Assembly: GCA_017495165.1 (NCBI GenBank)
Contig: JAFEII010000016.1
Span: forward strand, 62,001 to 126,000
Direction of reading: 5' to 3'
Source of the DNA: Hydromonas sp.
GTDB lineage: Bacteria > Pseudomonadota > Gammaproteobacteria > Burkholderiales > Burkholderiaceae
Length of the DNA stretch: 64,000 nt
Shown here: piece after piece, positions 33,873-44,382 of the stretch
Layout: each line of letters starts with the position of its first letter
How positions within the stretch are numbered: the stretch's first letter is position 1
The notes under the pieces: model-generated
Seen by the model: the letters and a program-made list of their open reading frames with translations, nothing else
Told to the model about the DNA's origin: nothing
Database searches by the model: none
Made by a program: the position numbers and the translations under genes

Positions 33873-35309
33873 ATGAAACATAAAGTACAAAACATTCATT
33901 TTGTGGGCATCGGTGGCGCAGGTATGAGCGGCATTGCGGAGGTGTTGCTTAATTTGGGTTACACCGTGACGGGTTCGGACGCATCGGTGAGCGCAACTGT
34001 GACGCATCTGCGTCAACTGGGCGCAACGGTTGCGCTGGGCCACCATGAAGACAACGTGCAAAACGCCGACGTATTGGTGGTGTCAACTGCGATTGCACAA
34101 GACAACCCTGAGTTGCTCAGCGCACGCGCACGCAACATACCTGTGGTGCCACGGGCGGTGATGTTGGCAGAGTTGATGCGTTTGCGTCGAGGGATTGGGA
34201 TTGCAGGGACGCACGGCAAAACCACGACCACCTCATTGGTGGCCAGCGTATTGGCTGAAGGCGGCATGGATCCGACCTTTGTGATTGGTGGGCGTTTGAA
34301 CAGCGCGGGCGTTAACGCACGGCTGGGGCAAGGCGAATACATTGTGGTGGAAGCGGATGAGTCGGACGGCTCGTTTTTGAACTTATTACCGATGATTGCG
34401 GTGATTACGAATATCGACGCAGACCACATGGACACGTACGACCATGACTTTAATAAATTAAAAGACGCGTTCATCTCATTTACCCAGCACATCCCGTTTT
34501 ATGGTGCGGCGGTGGTGTGTATTGATGATGTGAATGTGCGCGAAATTGCGCCACGCATTGCCAAAACGCTGATTACTTATGGCACATCAGAGGATGCGTT
34601 GGTGCGTGCGGTTGATGTGACTGATGACAATGGGCAAATGAGGTTTCACGTGGAGCGTCGTGGTTTTGGCGAAGAGCTGCCGGTATTGTCGGTCGTGCTA
34701 AATTTGCCAGGGCTGCACAATGTACGCAACGCGTTGGCGGCAATCGCGGTGGCGACTGAGTTGGATGTCGATGATGCGGCGATTTTAACGGCACTTGAGC
34801 AGTTTAACGGCGTGGGTCGACGTTTTCAGCGTTATGGCGAGGTTGCCGTTGCGGCATCGGACTCAAAACCTGCGGGTGCGTTTACATTGGTGGACGACTA
34901 TGGCCACCACCCCGTTGAAATGGCGGCAACGCTGGCTGCGGCGCGCGGTGCTTTTCCCAATCGGCGGATTGTGTTGGCGTTTCAGCCGCACCGCTACAGC
35001 CGCACGCGTGACTGCTTTGAGGATTTTGTCAAAGTGTTGTCTGATTCTGACGCGGTGTTGCTGGCCGAAGTGTATGCCGCAGGCGAAGCGCCGATTGTGG
35101 CGGCCGATGGGCGTTCATTGGCGCGCGCCTTGCGGGTAGCGGGCAAGGTTGAACCCGTGTTTGTTGAGGAAGTCAGCGACATGGCGCAAGCAATTATTGA
35201 CTTTGCCCAAGCGGGTGACGTGGTCATTACGATGGGCGCAGGTTCAATTGGGGCGGTGGCCGCTCAGGTATTGGAACTCAAAAAAAATGAATCAGGAGCA
35301 GCAAAATGA
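33873..35309 (+). CDS. murC: UDP-N-acetylmuramate--L-alanine ligase MurC
   Basis: First Mur ligase, adding L-alanine to UDP-MurNAc. 478 aa. N-terminal [19 protein letters not shown] (UDP-MurNAc domain), ATP loop [10 protein letters not shown] (about residues 109-118), [22 protein letters not shown] and the C-terminal [16 protein letters not shown]. It overlaps ddlB by ATGA. Confidence 0.97.
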   Translation: MKHKVQNIHFVGIGGAGMSGIAEVLLNLGYTVTGSDASVSATVTHLRQLGATVALGHHEDNVQNADVLVVSTAIAQDNPELLSARARNIPVVPRAVMLAELMRLRRGIGIAGTHGKTTTTSLVASVLAEGGMDPTFVIGGRLNSAGVNARLGQGEYIVVEADESDGSFLNLLPMIAVITNIDADHMDTYDHDFNKLKDAFISFTQHIPFYGAAVVCIDDVNVREIAPRIAKTLITYGTSEDALVRAVDVTDDNGQMRFHVERRGFGEELPVLSVVLNLPGLHNVRNALAAIAVATELDVDDAAILTALEQFNGVGRRFQRYGEVAVAASDSKPAGAFTLVDDYGHHPVEMAATLAAARGAFPNRRIVLAFQPHRYSRTRDCFEDFVKVLSDSDAVLLAEVYAAGEAPIVAADGRSLARALRVAGKVEPVFVEEVSDMAQAIIDFAQAGDVVITMGAGSIGAVAAQVLELKKNESGAAK

Positions 35310-36274
35310 CGGCAGTAAATCACAATTTAGGCAAAGTCGCGGTGTTGTTTGGCGGGGTATCCGCTGAACGCGAAGTCTCGATAAAATCAGGCACGATGGT
35401 GCATGCAGCGCTGGTGCGCCAAGGCGTGGATGCGCATTTGTTTGACACAAAAGAGCAGAATATATTTGACCTTAAAACCCAAGGCTTTGACCGCGTTTTT
35501 ATCGCGTTGCACGGACGCTTTGGCGAAGACGGCACGCTGCAAGGTGCGCTGGAGTTGATGGGTTTGCCTTACACCGGCAGCGGCGTGCTGGCCAGCGCGC
35601 TGGCCATGAACAAAGTTCGTACCAAGCAGGTGTGGCTGCAATCAGGTTTGGTGTCGCCCGCGTACCGTGTTTTGCCACGCGGAACAGATATTGCACCTTT
35701 ATTGGATGCAATTGTGGCCGAGCTGGGCTTGCCAATGTTTGTCAAACCGCCGCACGAAGGCTCCTCTTTGGGCGCGGGCAAAGTATCGCAAGCGAGCGAG
35801 CTGCAAGCTGCATGTGAGTTGGCTTGGAAATATGACACGCATGCGTTGATTGAAGAATGCGTTGAGGGACGCGAATTGACCTGCGCCATTCTGGGTTCAG
35901 GTGCCAATGCCGTTGCGCTGCCGATTGTAGAAATCAAAGCGGCTTCGGGCAACTATGATTTTGATGCGAAATACAAAAAAGACAATACCGTGTATGTTTG
36001 CCCAGCCGAATTGAGCACTGAGCAAACCGCAACCATCCAAAAAATGGCGCTTGACGCGTATTTGGCATTGGGTTGCTCGGGTTGGGGGCGCGGTGATGTG
36101 CTCCTGCGTGCGGGTGACGAAAAACCGTTTTTGCTTGAAATGAACACCTCGCCAGGCATGACTGACCATTCATTGGTGCCAATGGCCGCACGGACTTACG
36201 GAATTGAGTACGAGCAACTCGTGGTGCGGGTGTTGGCAGATGCACGCTTGCACATCCAAAAAGACGTGGGTTAA
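35306..36274 (+). CDS. ddlB: D-alanine--D-alanine ligase DdlB
   Basis: ATP-grasp ligase making D-Ala-D-Ala. 322 aa. N-terminal [39 protein letters not shown], the omega-loop [13 protein letters not shown] and the metal site [17 protein letters not shown]. One codon separates it from ftsQ. Confidence 0.97.
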   Translation: MTAVNHNLGKVAVLFGGVSAEREVSIKSGTMVHAALVRQGVDAHLFDTKEQNIFDLKTQGFDRVFIALHGRFGEDGTLQGALELMGLPYTGSGVLASALAMNKVRTKQVWLQSGLVSPAYRVLPRGTDIAPLLDAIVAELGLPMFVKPPHEGSSLGAGKVSQASELQAACELAWKYDTHALIEECVEGRELTCAILGSGANAVALPIVEIKAASGNYDFDAKYKKDNTVYVCPAELSTEQTATIQKMALDAYLALGCSGWGRGDVLLRAGDEKPFLLEMNTSPGMTDHSLVPMAARTYGIEYEQLVVRVLADARLHIQKDVG

Positions 36275-36276
36275 GC

Positions 36277-37044
36277 ATGTTAAATTTTTGGCATGACATC
36301 GATTTAATGGGCAATGTAAGCCGCGTCATCATGCGGCTTGCCTTGGCGATGTTGGGCTTTGCTTTGGTGGCTTGGATTTTGCAAAGCCGTTACTTTGCGA
36401 TTAACCAATTTACGGTTGTGGGCGATGTGACTCAAGTAGATGAAGCCAAGCTGCATGAATTGGTTGATAAACATCTGGCGGACGGGCTGGCGGGCGGATT
36501 TTTTTCAATGCGCTTAAAAAAAGTGCAAGAGAGTGTGTCTGAGATAAGCTGGATTAAAAGCGCGTCGGTGCGCCGCGTTTGGCCACACGAGGTTGAGATT
36601 TCCTTGCAGGAATATCAGCCGATTGCGTTTTGGAACAACCGATATTTAAGCGCTGAGGGCAGTTTGTTTGATGCGCATTTACCGGATGCCATCAAAGCTA
36701 ATTTACTGACCAGCGGCGGGCCTGATGAGGCGGCCCAATTGGTCTCGGAGCAAATTCCGCAGTTTCAAGCCTGGCTTGCGCCAACGGGCTGGAAAATTAA
36801 AAGCGTGGTTTTAAGTCCACGTTACAGCTGGCGCGTTGGTTTTGACAATGGTTTAAGCGTTGAGTTTGGGCGCGCAGACACGCCCACCGCGCTGACGGAG
36901 CGCGCCGCACGGCTGGCCAATTCGGCCAAGTTTATTGAAGAAAAATTGGGGGACGGCGGCGGTTATATTGACATGCGCTATCCAGATGGTTTTGCAATGA
37001 AAACAGACAAGCTGCATCGAGTGGCTGCAACAAACAAAATATAG
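36277..37044 (+). CDS. ftsQ: Cell division protein FtsQ
   Basis: Bitopic divisome protein, 255 aa. A short cytoplasmic N-terminus, one membrane segment (about residues 20-37), a POTRA domain (INQFTVVGDVTQVDEAKLHE) and the beta domain (ASVRRVWPHEVEISLQEYQPIAFW). The C-terminal part ends with DMRYPDGFAMKTD. It directly precedes ftsA. Confidence 0.92.
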   Translation: MLNFWHDIDLMGNVSRVIMRLALAMLGFALVAWILQSRYFAINQFTVVGDVTQVDEAKLHELVDKHLADGLAGGFFSMRLKKVQESVSEISWIKSASVRRVWPHEVEISLQEYQPIAFWNNRYLSAEGSLFDAHLPDAIKANLLTSGGPDEAAQLVSEQIPQFQAWLAPTGWKIKSVVLSPRYSWRVGFDNGLSVEFGRADTPTALTERAARLANSAKFIEEKLGDGGGYIDMRYPDGFAMKTDKLHRVAATNKI

Positions 37045-37053
37045 GTGAATAAA

Positions 37054-38358
37054 ATGAGTGAACATACAAAAGATTTGATTGTTGCGCTGGACATTGGTAC
37101 GTCCAAAGTGGTGGCAATGATTGCGGAGGTTTTGCCCAACAACCAATTTAACGTGGTTGGCATCGGCCACCACCCATCACGCGGCTTGAAAAAAGGCATG
37201 GTGGTCAATATTGAAGACACCATTCAAACCATTCAATACGCGATTGAAGAAGCAGAGCTGCGGGCAGGTTTTTCTATACGCTCCGTGTGCACAGGGATAG
37301 CAGGCAGCCACATTCACAGCTTTAATTCAAGCGGCATGGTGGCGGTGCGCGACACTGAAATTACCAGCGTGGACATTGAACGCGTGCTCGAAACCGCACG
37401 CGCCGTCAGCATTCCCGCCGACCAACAGGTTTTGCACGTCATTCCACAACAATACAAAGTGAACGAGCAAGATGGGATTCGCGACCCGATTGGCATGACG
37501 GGGATGCGCTTGGAAGTTAAAGTTCACATCATCACAGGCTCAGTTTCTGCCGCCCAAAATATTGTCAAATGCATTCGCCGCTGCGGCTTGGATGTGAGCG
37601 ATTTGGTGTTGCAGCCGCTGGCCTCAAGCATGGCTGTTTTAACCGAAGATGAGCGCGACATCGGCGTGGCATTGGTTGATATTGGCGGCGGCACAACGGA
37701 TATTGCCATTTTTGTGGATGGCGCCATTCGTCACACCGCCGTGATTCCCATCGCAGGCGATCAAGTCACCAATGACATTGCCATGGCTTTGCGCACGCCC
37801 ACCGCGGAAGCTGAGGAGCTCAAGCTGCGCTTTGGCGTGACCAAGCAAGTGATGGTGCCGCCCGATTCAGTCATAGAAATTCCTGGCGTGGGTGACCGCG
37901 TGTCACGCCGCGTCAAACGCCAGCTGTTGGCCTCGGTGATTGAGCCGCGTGTGGAAGAGCTGTTTGTGCTGGTGCAGCGCAACCTTGAAGAGGCGGGCTT
38001 TTCCGATTTAATCGCCTCTGGAATCGTACTTACCGGCGGTACAAGTTTGCTGCCGGGGATGACTGAATTGGCTGAGGAAGTGTTTATGAAACCTGTGCGC
38101 ATTGCGCAGCCAGTGTATGACGGCAATTTGTCGGACATCGTGTGTAACCCACGTTATTCAACGGTTGTGGGCTTGTTGATTCAAGCGCGTAAGCTAAAAA
38201 GCACGACCAACAGCGAGGCGGCTTCACCCAAGAAACGCCGCAATATGGGGGCGCCAACAGAGGCGGCGGTCAGTCAACACACCGAACGCAAAACCCATGA
38301 TGGCACAGAAAAATCAATATTCAACAAGATGAAGGAATGGTTCATGAAAACATTTTAA
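37054..38358 (+). CDS. ftsA: Cell division protein FtsA
   Basis: Actin-like ATPase that tethers FtsZ to the membrane. The ATG at 37054 follows AGGTGAATAAA; the alternative GTG at 37045 directly abuts the ftsQ stop. 434 aa. Phosphate 1 loop VALDIGTSKVVAMIAEV, phosphate 2 VDIGGGTTDIAIF, adenosine motif VLTGGTSLLPG. The C-terminus (MKEWFMKTF) forms the amphipathic membrane-targeting helix, preceded by a polar, probably disordered linker. Confidence 0.96.
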   Translation: MSEHTKDLIVALDIGTSKVVAMIAEVLPNNQFNVVGIGHHPSRGLKKGMVVNIEDTIQTIQYAIEEAELRAGFSIRSVCTGIAGSHIHSFNSSGMVAVRDTEITSVDIERVLETARAVSIPADQQVLHVIPQQYKVNEQDGIRDPIGMTGMRLEVKVHIITGSVSAAQNIVKCIRRCGLDVSDLVLQPLASSMAVLTEDERDIGVALVDIGGGTTDIAIFVDGAIRHTAVIPIAGDQVTNDIAMALRTPTAEAEELKLRFGVTKQVMVPPDSVIEIPGVGDRVSRRVKRQLLASVIEPRVEELFVLVQRNLEEAGFSDLIASGIVLTGGTSLLPGMTELAEEVFMKPVRIAQPVYDGNLSDIVCNPRYSTVVGLLIQARKLKSTTNSEAASPKKRRNMGAPTEAAVSQHTERKTHDGTEKSIFNKMKEWFMKTF

Positions 38359-38455
38359 CTCGTGCGACCATCGAAAAATCTCGCTGGTGGTAAAATAGCC
38401 GCCAAATTTATATCCAACTAATTAATCTCATCAAATGATGAAAAAGGGGAATGTT

Positions 38456-39817
38456 ATGAACTTCGAAATGCTCAATGAAAAAGCTGAAGGCACGGTTATC
38501 AAAGTAATTGGTGTGGGTGGTGCGGGTGGCAATGCCGTGCAACACATGATTTCACGCGGCGTGTCTGGCGTTGAGTTTATCTGCGCCAATACAGATGCGC
38601 AAGCACTCAACAAATCAACCGTTTTACACAAAATTCAATTGGGTGAAAGCGGTTTGGGCGCTGGCGCCAAACCTGAGGTTGGCCGCGCTGCCGCCCAAGA
38701 AAACCGCGAGCGGATTGCCGATCTTTTGCGTGACGCCAACATGGTCTTTATTACCGCAGGTATGGGCGGGGGCACAGGAACGGGTGCGGCACCTATTATT
38801 GCAGAGGTTGCAAAAGAGATGGGCATTTTGACCGTGGCGGTTGTTTCAAAACCGTTTGAATTTGAAGGCTCACGCCGTATGCGCGTGGCAGAAGAAGGTT
38901 TGAGCGAGCTGGAAAAAAATGTGGACTCTTTAATTGTCGTGTTAAACGACAAACTCGAAGAAACGCTGGGCGATGATGTCAGCATGGACGAGGCATTCAT
39001 CGCAGCGGACAACGTGTTAAACAACGCAGTTGCAGGGATTGCCGAAATTATCAACGTTGACGGCCATATTAACGTCGACTTTAACGACGTCAAAACCGTT
39101 ATGGGCGAGCAAGGCCGCGCCATGATGGGTACGGCCAGCGCATCAGGTCACGACCGCGCCAATGTTGCCGCCACCAAAGCCGTCGCCAGCCCATTATTGG
39201 ATGGCGTCAACTTGGCAGGCGCTCGCGGCATTTTGATTAACATTTCTGCCACAAAAGCCACCCTCAAAGCCCGCGAAACCCGTGAAGTCGTGAGTGTGAT
39301 TCGCGACTGCGCCTCTGAAGATGCCACCGTGATTTATGGTTTTGTTTATGATGAAACCCTCGGAGACGACATGCGCGTCACCGTCGTGGCAACGGGGTTG
39401 GGCGGCCATAACACCATTGGTGGCGGTAATGGCGGTGGAATCGGCTTGCAAAATCCACAAACATCGGGGATTCGTGCGGCATCCGCACCAACAGATGCAC
39501 AAAGGTTTGATGGCAAGCCCGTTGCCGCAGCAACTGCGTATCGCGATCAGAATTATGAGACCTATGCGCAAGCGGTCAATGCGCCACCAGTTGTGGACTA
39601 CAACCGTGGCTCAATTAAAACCAACCCTGATGCGTATGATGAGTTGGATGTGCCCAGTTTTCGACGTGGCACGGTGCAAAACTTCTCAAACTACGATGAG
39701 CTTGACGAGCCAACCATCAACCGCCGTGCCACGCAACAGGCAACAACGCGGGTGGTAAATGGTGAAGATTTGTCTGATTTGGACGTACCCGCATTTTTAC
39801 GTCGTCAAGCGGATTGA
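38456..39817 (+). CDS. ftsZ: Cell division protein FtsZ, with repeated C-terminal motifs
   Basis: Tubulin-like GTPase that forms the Z ring. The ATG at 38456 (MNFEMLNEKAEG) follows AAGGGGAATGTT; the frame upstream adds seven residues without a better site. 453 aa, with GTPase signature GGGTGTGAAP (about residues 107-116) and the T7-loop NVDFNDVKTVM. The end DLDVPAFLRRQ (residues 441-451) is the conserved peptide that binds FtsA and ZipA. Two related segments precede it in the linker: YDELDVPSFRR (394-404) and YDELDEPTINRR (413-424). A strong terminator follows. Confidence 0.97.
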   Translation: MNFEMLNEKAEGTVIKVIGVGGAGGNAVQHMISRGVSGVEFICANTDAQALNKSTVLHKIQLGESGLGAGAKPEVGRAAAQENRERIADLLRDANMVFITAGMGGGTGTGAAPIIAEVAKEMGILTVAVVSKPFEFEGSRRMRVAEEGLSELEKNVDSLIVVLNDKLEETLGDDVSMDEAFIAADNVLNNAVAGIAEIINVDGHINVDFNDVKTVMGEQGRAMMGTASASGHDRANVAATKAVASPLLDGVNLAGARGILINISATKATLKARETREVVSVIRDCASEDATVIYGFVYDETLGDDMRVTVVATGLGGHNTIGGGNGGGIGLQNPQTSGIRAASAPTDAQRFDGKPVAAATAYRDQNYETYAQAVNAPPVVDYNRGSIKTNPDAYDELDVPSFRRGTVQNFSNYDELDEPTINRRATQQATTRVVNGEDLSDLDVPAFLRRQAD

Positions 39818-39893
39818 GCGCCTGCCCGTCAACTGCACAGCCAGTCCATCGAATCTCATGGTGTGCTGCACGACATTTAGACGGCATTCGCGG

Positions 39894-39926
39894 ACAAAAA
39901 ACCCAGCCTTTGGCTGGGTTTTTTGT
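39894..39926. terminator. Bidirectional terminator after ftsZ
   Basis: Perfect 15-base stem ACAAAAAACCCAGCC / GGCTGGGTTTTTTGT with a TTT loop. It ends the dcw transcript and, on the minus strand, the desaturase transcript. Confidence 0.92.
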
Positions 39927-39978
39927 CATGCAAATTTTGCAATTGCATAATTTTACAACGTCATAATCTCCTAACTCC

Positions 39979-41169
39979 CTAACTCTTTAGCAATGCAAAA
40001 CCATTAAATGCTGCCTCAAGGTTTTTGCCATGCGCTCGAACGCGCGCTTCAATTTGACTCAATTCAACTTTTAGGCCTTGCTCCAAATGGCCAATCCGAT
40101 CAGAAACCGCTTGTTTTTTAAGCTGAAAAGCCTGCTCTTTTAACTTAACCCATTCGTTCATGGTTTCGCTAAAGGCATCGTATTCAGCGTTAAATTTTTG
40201 GCGGATTTGCTCTAAATCATACTTCATGTCCAACCCATAAACAGCGGCGCTCGATGAGAGTTTTTGCTCTGCACGCTTAAACTTCATGGCCACTTCAGCG
40301 TGGACAATGGTTAATGAGGGAATGCGCTTTAAGTTGCGGGTCAAGCCAATTTTTGACAAAGATAAAATCAACCATTTGGTTGGATCAAACTGCCACCATT
40401 TAACGCCGTTGCGGTAGTCGTATTGGAAAATATGGTGAAAATTATGGTAACCCTCGCCCCACGTCACCAATGCCAACCATGGGTTGTCACGAGCGGTATT
40501 TTCATCCGTGTAGGGCTGACTGCCAAACATGTGCGCCAAGGAGTTAATGAAAAATGTGACATGGTGCGAGACGACCAGCCGCACCAAACCGGCCATGAGC
40601 ATCACGCCCCAGAAATCGCCCACCGCCGATCCCACCAGCGCTGGAAGGCCAAAGTTAGACAACAAAATAAGCGGCACATAATGATTGTGTTGAAACATCA
40701 CCATGGGGTCACGCGTTAAATCTGGGGCGTTCTTGTAGTTTGACTCACTGCTTGGAAAGTTGCGCAGCATCCAGCCGATGTGTGAAAACCAAAAGCCGCG
40801 TTTGGCCGAGTACGGGTCTTTGTCTACGTCATCGACGTGTTGGTGGTGGGTTCGGTGTCCAGATGCCCAGTACAAAACGCTATTTTGTATCGCCATTGTG
40901 CCGCCAATCATTAGAAACAGGCGCACCAACCAGCTCGCTTCGTACGTGCGATGTGCCCACAATCGATGATAACCTGCGGTAATCCCCAAGCCATTCCACG
41001 CCAAGAACAGCGCAAAAATGCACCATGTGCTCAGTGAAATGCTGTGTGACCACAAATAAATTGGCAATAAAATCAGCGCGGCCAAAGGCGTGAGCGTTAA
41101 CATTAAAGCGGCTGGCCAGTTAATCTCTGGTTTTTTTGAGCTTTGCGGCTGGGTTTTTGACTGCGTCAC
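39979..41169 (-). CDS. Acyl-CoA (delta-9-type) fatty acid desaturase
   Basis: Integral-membrane di-iron desaturase, 396 aa, GTG start preceded by AAGGAG. Three His boxes are intact: HRLWAH (HxxxxH), HRTHH (HxxHH, in GHRTHHQHVD) and HNFHH (in GEGYHNFHHIFQ). Four membrane segments are expected. The last 110 residues (from about 285) form a long charged helical region predicted as coiled coil (LEQIRQKFNAEYDAFSETMN), longer than in typical bacterial desaturases. It is inserted in reverse orientation between ftsZ and lpxC, which are usually close neighbours. Substrate chain position is inferred from family only. Confidence 0.9.
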   Translation of the reverse strand: MTQSKTQPQSSKKPEINWPAALMLTLTPLAALILLPIYLWSHSISLSTWCIFALFLAWNGLGITAGYHRLWAHRTYEASWLVRLFLMIGGTMAIQNSVLYWASGHRTHHQHVDDVDKDPYSAKRGFWFSHIGWMLRNFPSSESNYKNAPDLTRDPMVMFQHNHYVPLILLSNFGLPALVGSAVGDFWGVMLMAGLVRLVVSHHVTFFINSLAHMFGSQPYTDENTARDNPWLALVTWGEGYHNFHHIFQYDYRNGVKWWQFDPTKWLILSLSKIGLTRNLKRIPSLTIVHAEVAMKFKRAEQKLSSSAAVYGLDMKYDLEQIRQKFNAEYDAFSETMNEWVKLKEQAFQLKKQAVSDRIGHLEQGLKVELSQIEARVRAHGKNLEAAFNGFALLKS

Positions 41170-41314
41170 GATGAACTCCTTAAGTTAATTGACGAACCGC
41201 AGGTTGCACAGCCTATTTTTACTCTGTGCTTTTTGCGCGCCAAGGGTTCAACTATAGCATTGTTCAGCGCGGGTTTCTAGAGCGGGCGGGCGGTTTATAC
41301 GGTCGAAGTGATTT

Positions 41315-41343
41315 TAAACAGCCTTGGTTGTTTACGCTATAAT
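41315..41343 (+). promoter_or_regulatory. Promoter of lpxC
   Basis: Perfect -10 TATAAT (41338-41343) with TAAACA (41315-41320) 17 bases upstream. Start near 41350 would leave a 25-base leader. The rest of the 41170-41374 gap contains nothing else recognised apart from presumptive desaturase promoter sequence. Confidence 0.6.
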
Positions 41344-41374
41344 TTCAGCCTTGATTCAATAACGGACACGCACC

Positions 41375-42307
41375 ATGAGCATTTTTCAAAAAACCCTGAC
41401 GAACACAGTGACAACCACTGGGATTGGCCTGCACTCTGGCCGCAAAGTTCACTTAACGTTGCGAGCCGCGCCAATTGATACGGGCATCGTTTTTAGACGT
41501 GTTGATGTGGATGCGTCTTTGGATATTCGGGTTGCGGCTGAAAATGTCGTGGACACACGAATGGCCACAACCTTGGCGCACCCTGAGAACCCTCAAGCAC
41601 GCGTTTTAACCATTGAGCATTTGATGTCGGCGTTGGCTGGTTTGGGAATTGACAACGCAATTATCGAGGTCGATGCGCCAGAAATCCCGATTATGGATGG
41701 CAGCGCCACCAGTTTTGTCTATTTGATTGAGTCGGCGGGCATTGTTGAACAGGCGGCTGCGCGGCGTTTTTTGCGCATCAAAAAATCAGTTTGCGTGACA
41801 GAGGGCGACAAAACAGCGCGCTTGGATCCGTATTTTGGCTTTAAAGCGCGGTTTGATATTGAGTTTGACCATCCTGCGATTGATGGGACGGGCAATCATT
41901 TTGAAGTCGATTTTGTCGGCAATGCGTTTGTTCATCAAATTTCACGTGCGCGTACGTTTGGTTTTATTCAAGACGTTGAGGCGTTGCGTGGCCTTGGTTT
42001 GGCACAAGGCGGCAACCTTGGAAATGCGATTGTGATGGATGAATATAAAATTCTTAACCCAGAAGGCTTGCGCTACAAAGATGAGTTTGTGAAGCACAAA
42101 ATTTTAGATGCCATTGGGGATTTGTTTGTGATTGGGCTGCCAATTTTGGGGGCTTATTCTGCATTCAAATCTGGGCATGCGTTAAACAATGCGCTGATTC
42201 GTGAGATTTTGAGCGACACAGACAACTTTGAAATTGTGAGTTTCAGCGATGCCGCCCAAGCACCTGAGTTTGTTCGGGCGGGCACGCAAAAAGAGCTGCT
42301 CGTGTAA
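41375..42307 (+). CDS. lpxC: UDP-3-O-acyl-N-acetylglucosamine deacetylase LpxC
   Basis: Zinc deacetylase, the committed step of lipid A synthesis. 310 aa. N-terminal [16 protein letters not shown], zinc His82 in [25 protein letters not shown], and [15 protein letters not shown] with the second zinc ligands. The presence of lpxC confirms an LPS-type outer membrane. It has its own promoter because the terminator after ftsZ and the reversed desaturase cut it from the dcw transcript. Confidence 0.97.
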   Translation: MSIFQKTLTNTVTTTGIGLHSGRKVHLTLRAAPIDTGIVFRRVDVDASLDIRVAAENVVDTRMATTLAHPENPQARVLTIEHLMSALAGLGIDNAIIEVDAPEIPIMDGSATSFVYLIESAGIVEQAAARRFLRIKKSVCVTEGDKTARLDPYFGFKARFDIEFDHPAIDGTGNHFEVDFVGNAFVHQISRARTFGFIQDVEALRGLGLAQGGNLGNAIVMDEYKILNPEGLRYKDEFVKHKILDAIGDLFVIGLPILGAYSAFKSGHALNNALIREILSDTDNFEIVSFSDAAQAPEFVRAGTQKELLV

Positions 42308-42352
42308 CCATGCCATTGCGTCGTTGTGTCATTGACGCAACGCCAATGATGC

Positions 42353-42706
42353 CTAAACCGCCGCAGTAACGACGATTTCAACATCAAACTCAGCGCCAGC
42401 CAGCTTGGCCTGAACCGTGGCTCTGGTGGGCAAACCTTGTGGTGACACCCACGCATCCCATGCTTGATTCATTTGGGCAAATTGACTCATGTCGCTCAAG
42501 TAAATGGTGGCGGTAAGCAAGCGGGTTTTGTCCGTCCCAGCTTGCGCCAAGTAGCCATCAATTTGCGCCAGCACGTTGCGGGTTTGTTCCAACACGGAAC
42601 GCCCGATTTGACTGGTTTCATCCACTTGCCCTGCCAGATAAACCACGCCATTGTAAACAACCATTTGGCTCATTCGAGCGTTTGAGTTTGAGCGTACGAT
42701 TTCCAT
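42353..42706 (-). CDS. RidA/YjgF family protein
   Basis: A 117-aa chorismate-mutase-like trimeric protein of the RidA superfamily, members of which hydrolyse reactive enamine/imine intermediates. Start ATG at 42706 with TTGGAG upstream. Visible: YNGVVYLAGQV, AGTDKTRLLTATIYLSDM and LPTRATVQAKLAGAEFDVEI; the Arg of the PTRATV motif contacts carboxylates in active members. This subgroup (starting near M-E-I-V-R) differs from archetypal RidA, so enamine deaminase activity is not certain. Downstream of emrB by 50 bases, possibly the last gene of that operon. Confidence 0.88.
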   Translation of the reverse strand: MEIVRSNSNARMSQMVVYNGVVYLAGQVDETSQIGRSVLEQTRNVLAQIDGYLAQAGTDKTRLLTATIYLSDMSQFAQMNQAWDAWVSPQGLPTRATVQAKLAGAEFDVEIVVTAAV

Positions 42707-42756
42707 TATTTTCTCCAAAAATGTCAGATTGACAGTTGCTATAAATCAAGCCGGGG

Positions 42757-44352
42757 TTAATGGCCGCCAGCGGCGCTGGCACCTTTAACGGGCTTGGCAA
42801 AAAACACACAAAACATCAGCACAATAAACAATCCGCTCGACAAATACAATACATCAACCGTTGCCATCGTCGCGGCTTGACTGGTTGCCATGTTGTTGAG
42901 CGCCGTCAAGCGTGCGGCCTCGCTTAAGCCTGTGCTGTTGAGCTGCGCCATAAACGTATCGTACGCGGGATTGCCTGGGTGCAATTGCTCAACCAATCGG
43001 ACATGGTGAAAATTGGTGCGCCGCGACCACAGGGTTACAAATACGGCCGTACCAATTGCGCCGCCCAAGGTGCGCAAAAAATTAGACAGACCAGCGGCGC
43101 GTGTAATTTCTTCACCTTCGAGCCCCTCCATAATCAAGGCAGATAAGGGAATAAAAAAGAAGGGGATCCCCAGACCAAACACAAAGCGCCCCCACATGAT
43201 TTGCTCAATCGTTGAGTCGGGACTCAGCAGGCTTGAATACCATGAGCCAAATGCAAACATGCCAAAGCCTGCAAACACGAGCCAGCGCACATCAACCTTG
43301 TGCATGTTCATGCCAATGACCGGCGAGAAAAATATCGCAAAAAGCGCCACGGGCGATGTGGCAATGCCAGAATGCACAGAGTCGTACCCCATCACACCTT
43401 GCAACCAAAGCGGCATGACAACCATTGCGCCAAAAAATATCGTAAAGCCAACCGTCTGCAAAACCGTCCCAACGGTAAAATTGCGCCGCGTTAATAAATG
43501 CAAATCCACAACTGGGTTTTTATCGTACCATTCCCAAACCGCCAAAAAAACCAGACCAACCACGGCCGTAATACACAAAACCACCACTTCGCTTGATTCA
43601 AACCAGCCCAAATCATTTGCATGCTCCAACATATACTGCAACGAGCCAACCCCAATCACCAGCAGCACCAAGCCCACCACGTCAATCGGCTGATACGAGA
43701 CCGCCGTTTCACGGCCTTTGAGCAGCGTTTTGATGCTGTACATACAAAACAGGCCTACGGGAATATTGATATAAAAAATCCATTCCCACGAATAGTTGGC
43801 GGTGATGTAACCGCCCAACAGCGGCCCCATGACAGGCGCAATCACGACGGTCATTGCCCAGAACGCCATCGCCATGCCACGTTTGGCTGGCGGATAGCTG
43901 TTCATCATAATCGACTGCCCCAAAGGAACCATCGGCCCCGAGCACAAGCCTTGCATCAAGCGAAAAAACACCAGCGTGTTGTAATCGGTTGCCAAACCGC
44001 ACAACATCGAAAACAAGGTAAACAATGCAACAGACCATAGAATCAAACGCACTTCGCCCACGCGACGCGCCAACCAGCCAGTCAAAGGCACGGCAATCGC
44101 TGCTGCAAGGGAGTACGAACTGATGATTGACGTGCCTTCGTTGGCGGACACGCCCATGGTGCCCGAAATGGTCGGCACGGCGACATTGGCAATGGTGGTG
44201 TCCAATACCTCCATAAACGTCACCATGGCCGTGGCGATGGTCAGCATAACCAATGCCCCGCCTTTTAAAGGCTCGAGTTGGTTTGGCACGTCCAATGACG
44301 GATTGGCAATGTTGCTGGGTTGGTTTACTTCAATTGTTTGAGTGCTGCTCAT
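42757..44352 (-). CDS. emrB: EmrB/QacA-type MFS drug exporter (DHA2 family)
   Basis: Fourteen-segment major facilitator drug/H+ antiporter, 531 aa. Motif D1/A-like LTGWLARRVGEVR, motif C region (GPLLGGYITANYSWEW) and the N-terminal VTFMEVLDTTIANVAVPTI are clearly of the EmrB type. It follows emrA by 30 bases and would pair with it and the outer-membrane factor to export hydrophobic toxicants across both membranes. Confidence 0.93.
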   Translation of the reverse strand: MSSTQTIEVNQPSNIANPSLDVPNQLEPLKGGALVMLTIATAMVTFMEVLDTTIANVAVPTISGTMGVSANEGTSIISSYSLAAAIAVPLTGWLARRVGEVRLILWSVALFTLFSMLCGLATDYNTLVFFRLMQGLCSGPMVPLGQSIMMNSYPPAKRGMAMAFWAMTVVIAPVMGPLLGGYITANYSWEWIFYINIPVGLFCMYSIKTLLKGRETAVSYQPIDVVGLVLLVIGVGSLQYMLEHANDLGWFESSEVVVLCITAVVGLVFLAVWEWYDKNPVVDLHLLTRRNFTVGTVLQTVGFTIFFGAMVVMPLWLQGVMGYDSVHSGIATSPVALFAIFFSPVIGMNMHKVDVRWLVFAGFGMFAFGSWYSSLLSPDSTIEQIMWGRFVFGLGIPFFFIPLSALIMEGLEGEEITRAAGLSNFLRTLGGAIGTAVFVTLWSRRTNFHHVRLVEQLHPGNPAYDTFMAQLNSTGLSEAARLTALNNMATSQAATMATVDVLYLSSGLFIVLMFCVFFAKPVKGASAAGGH

Positions 44353-44382
44353 GTTAGCCTTTTGCTAAGCGATCAATCATGA

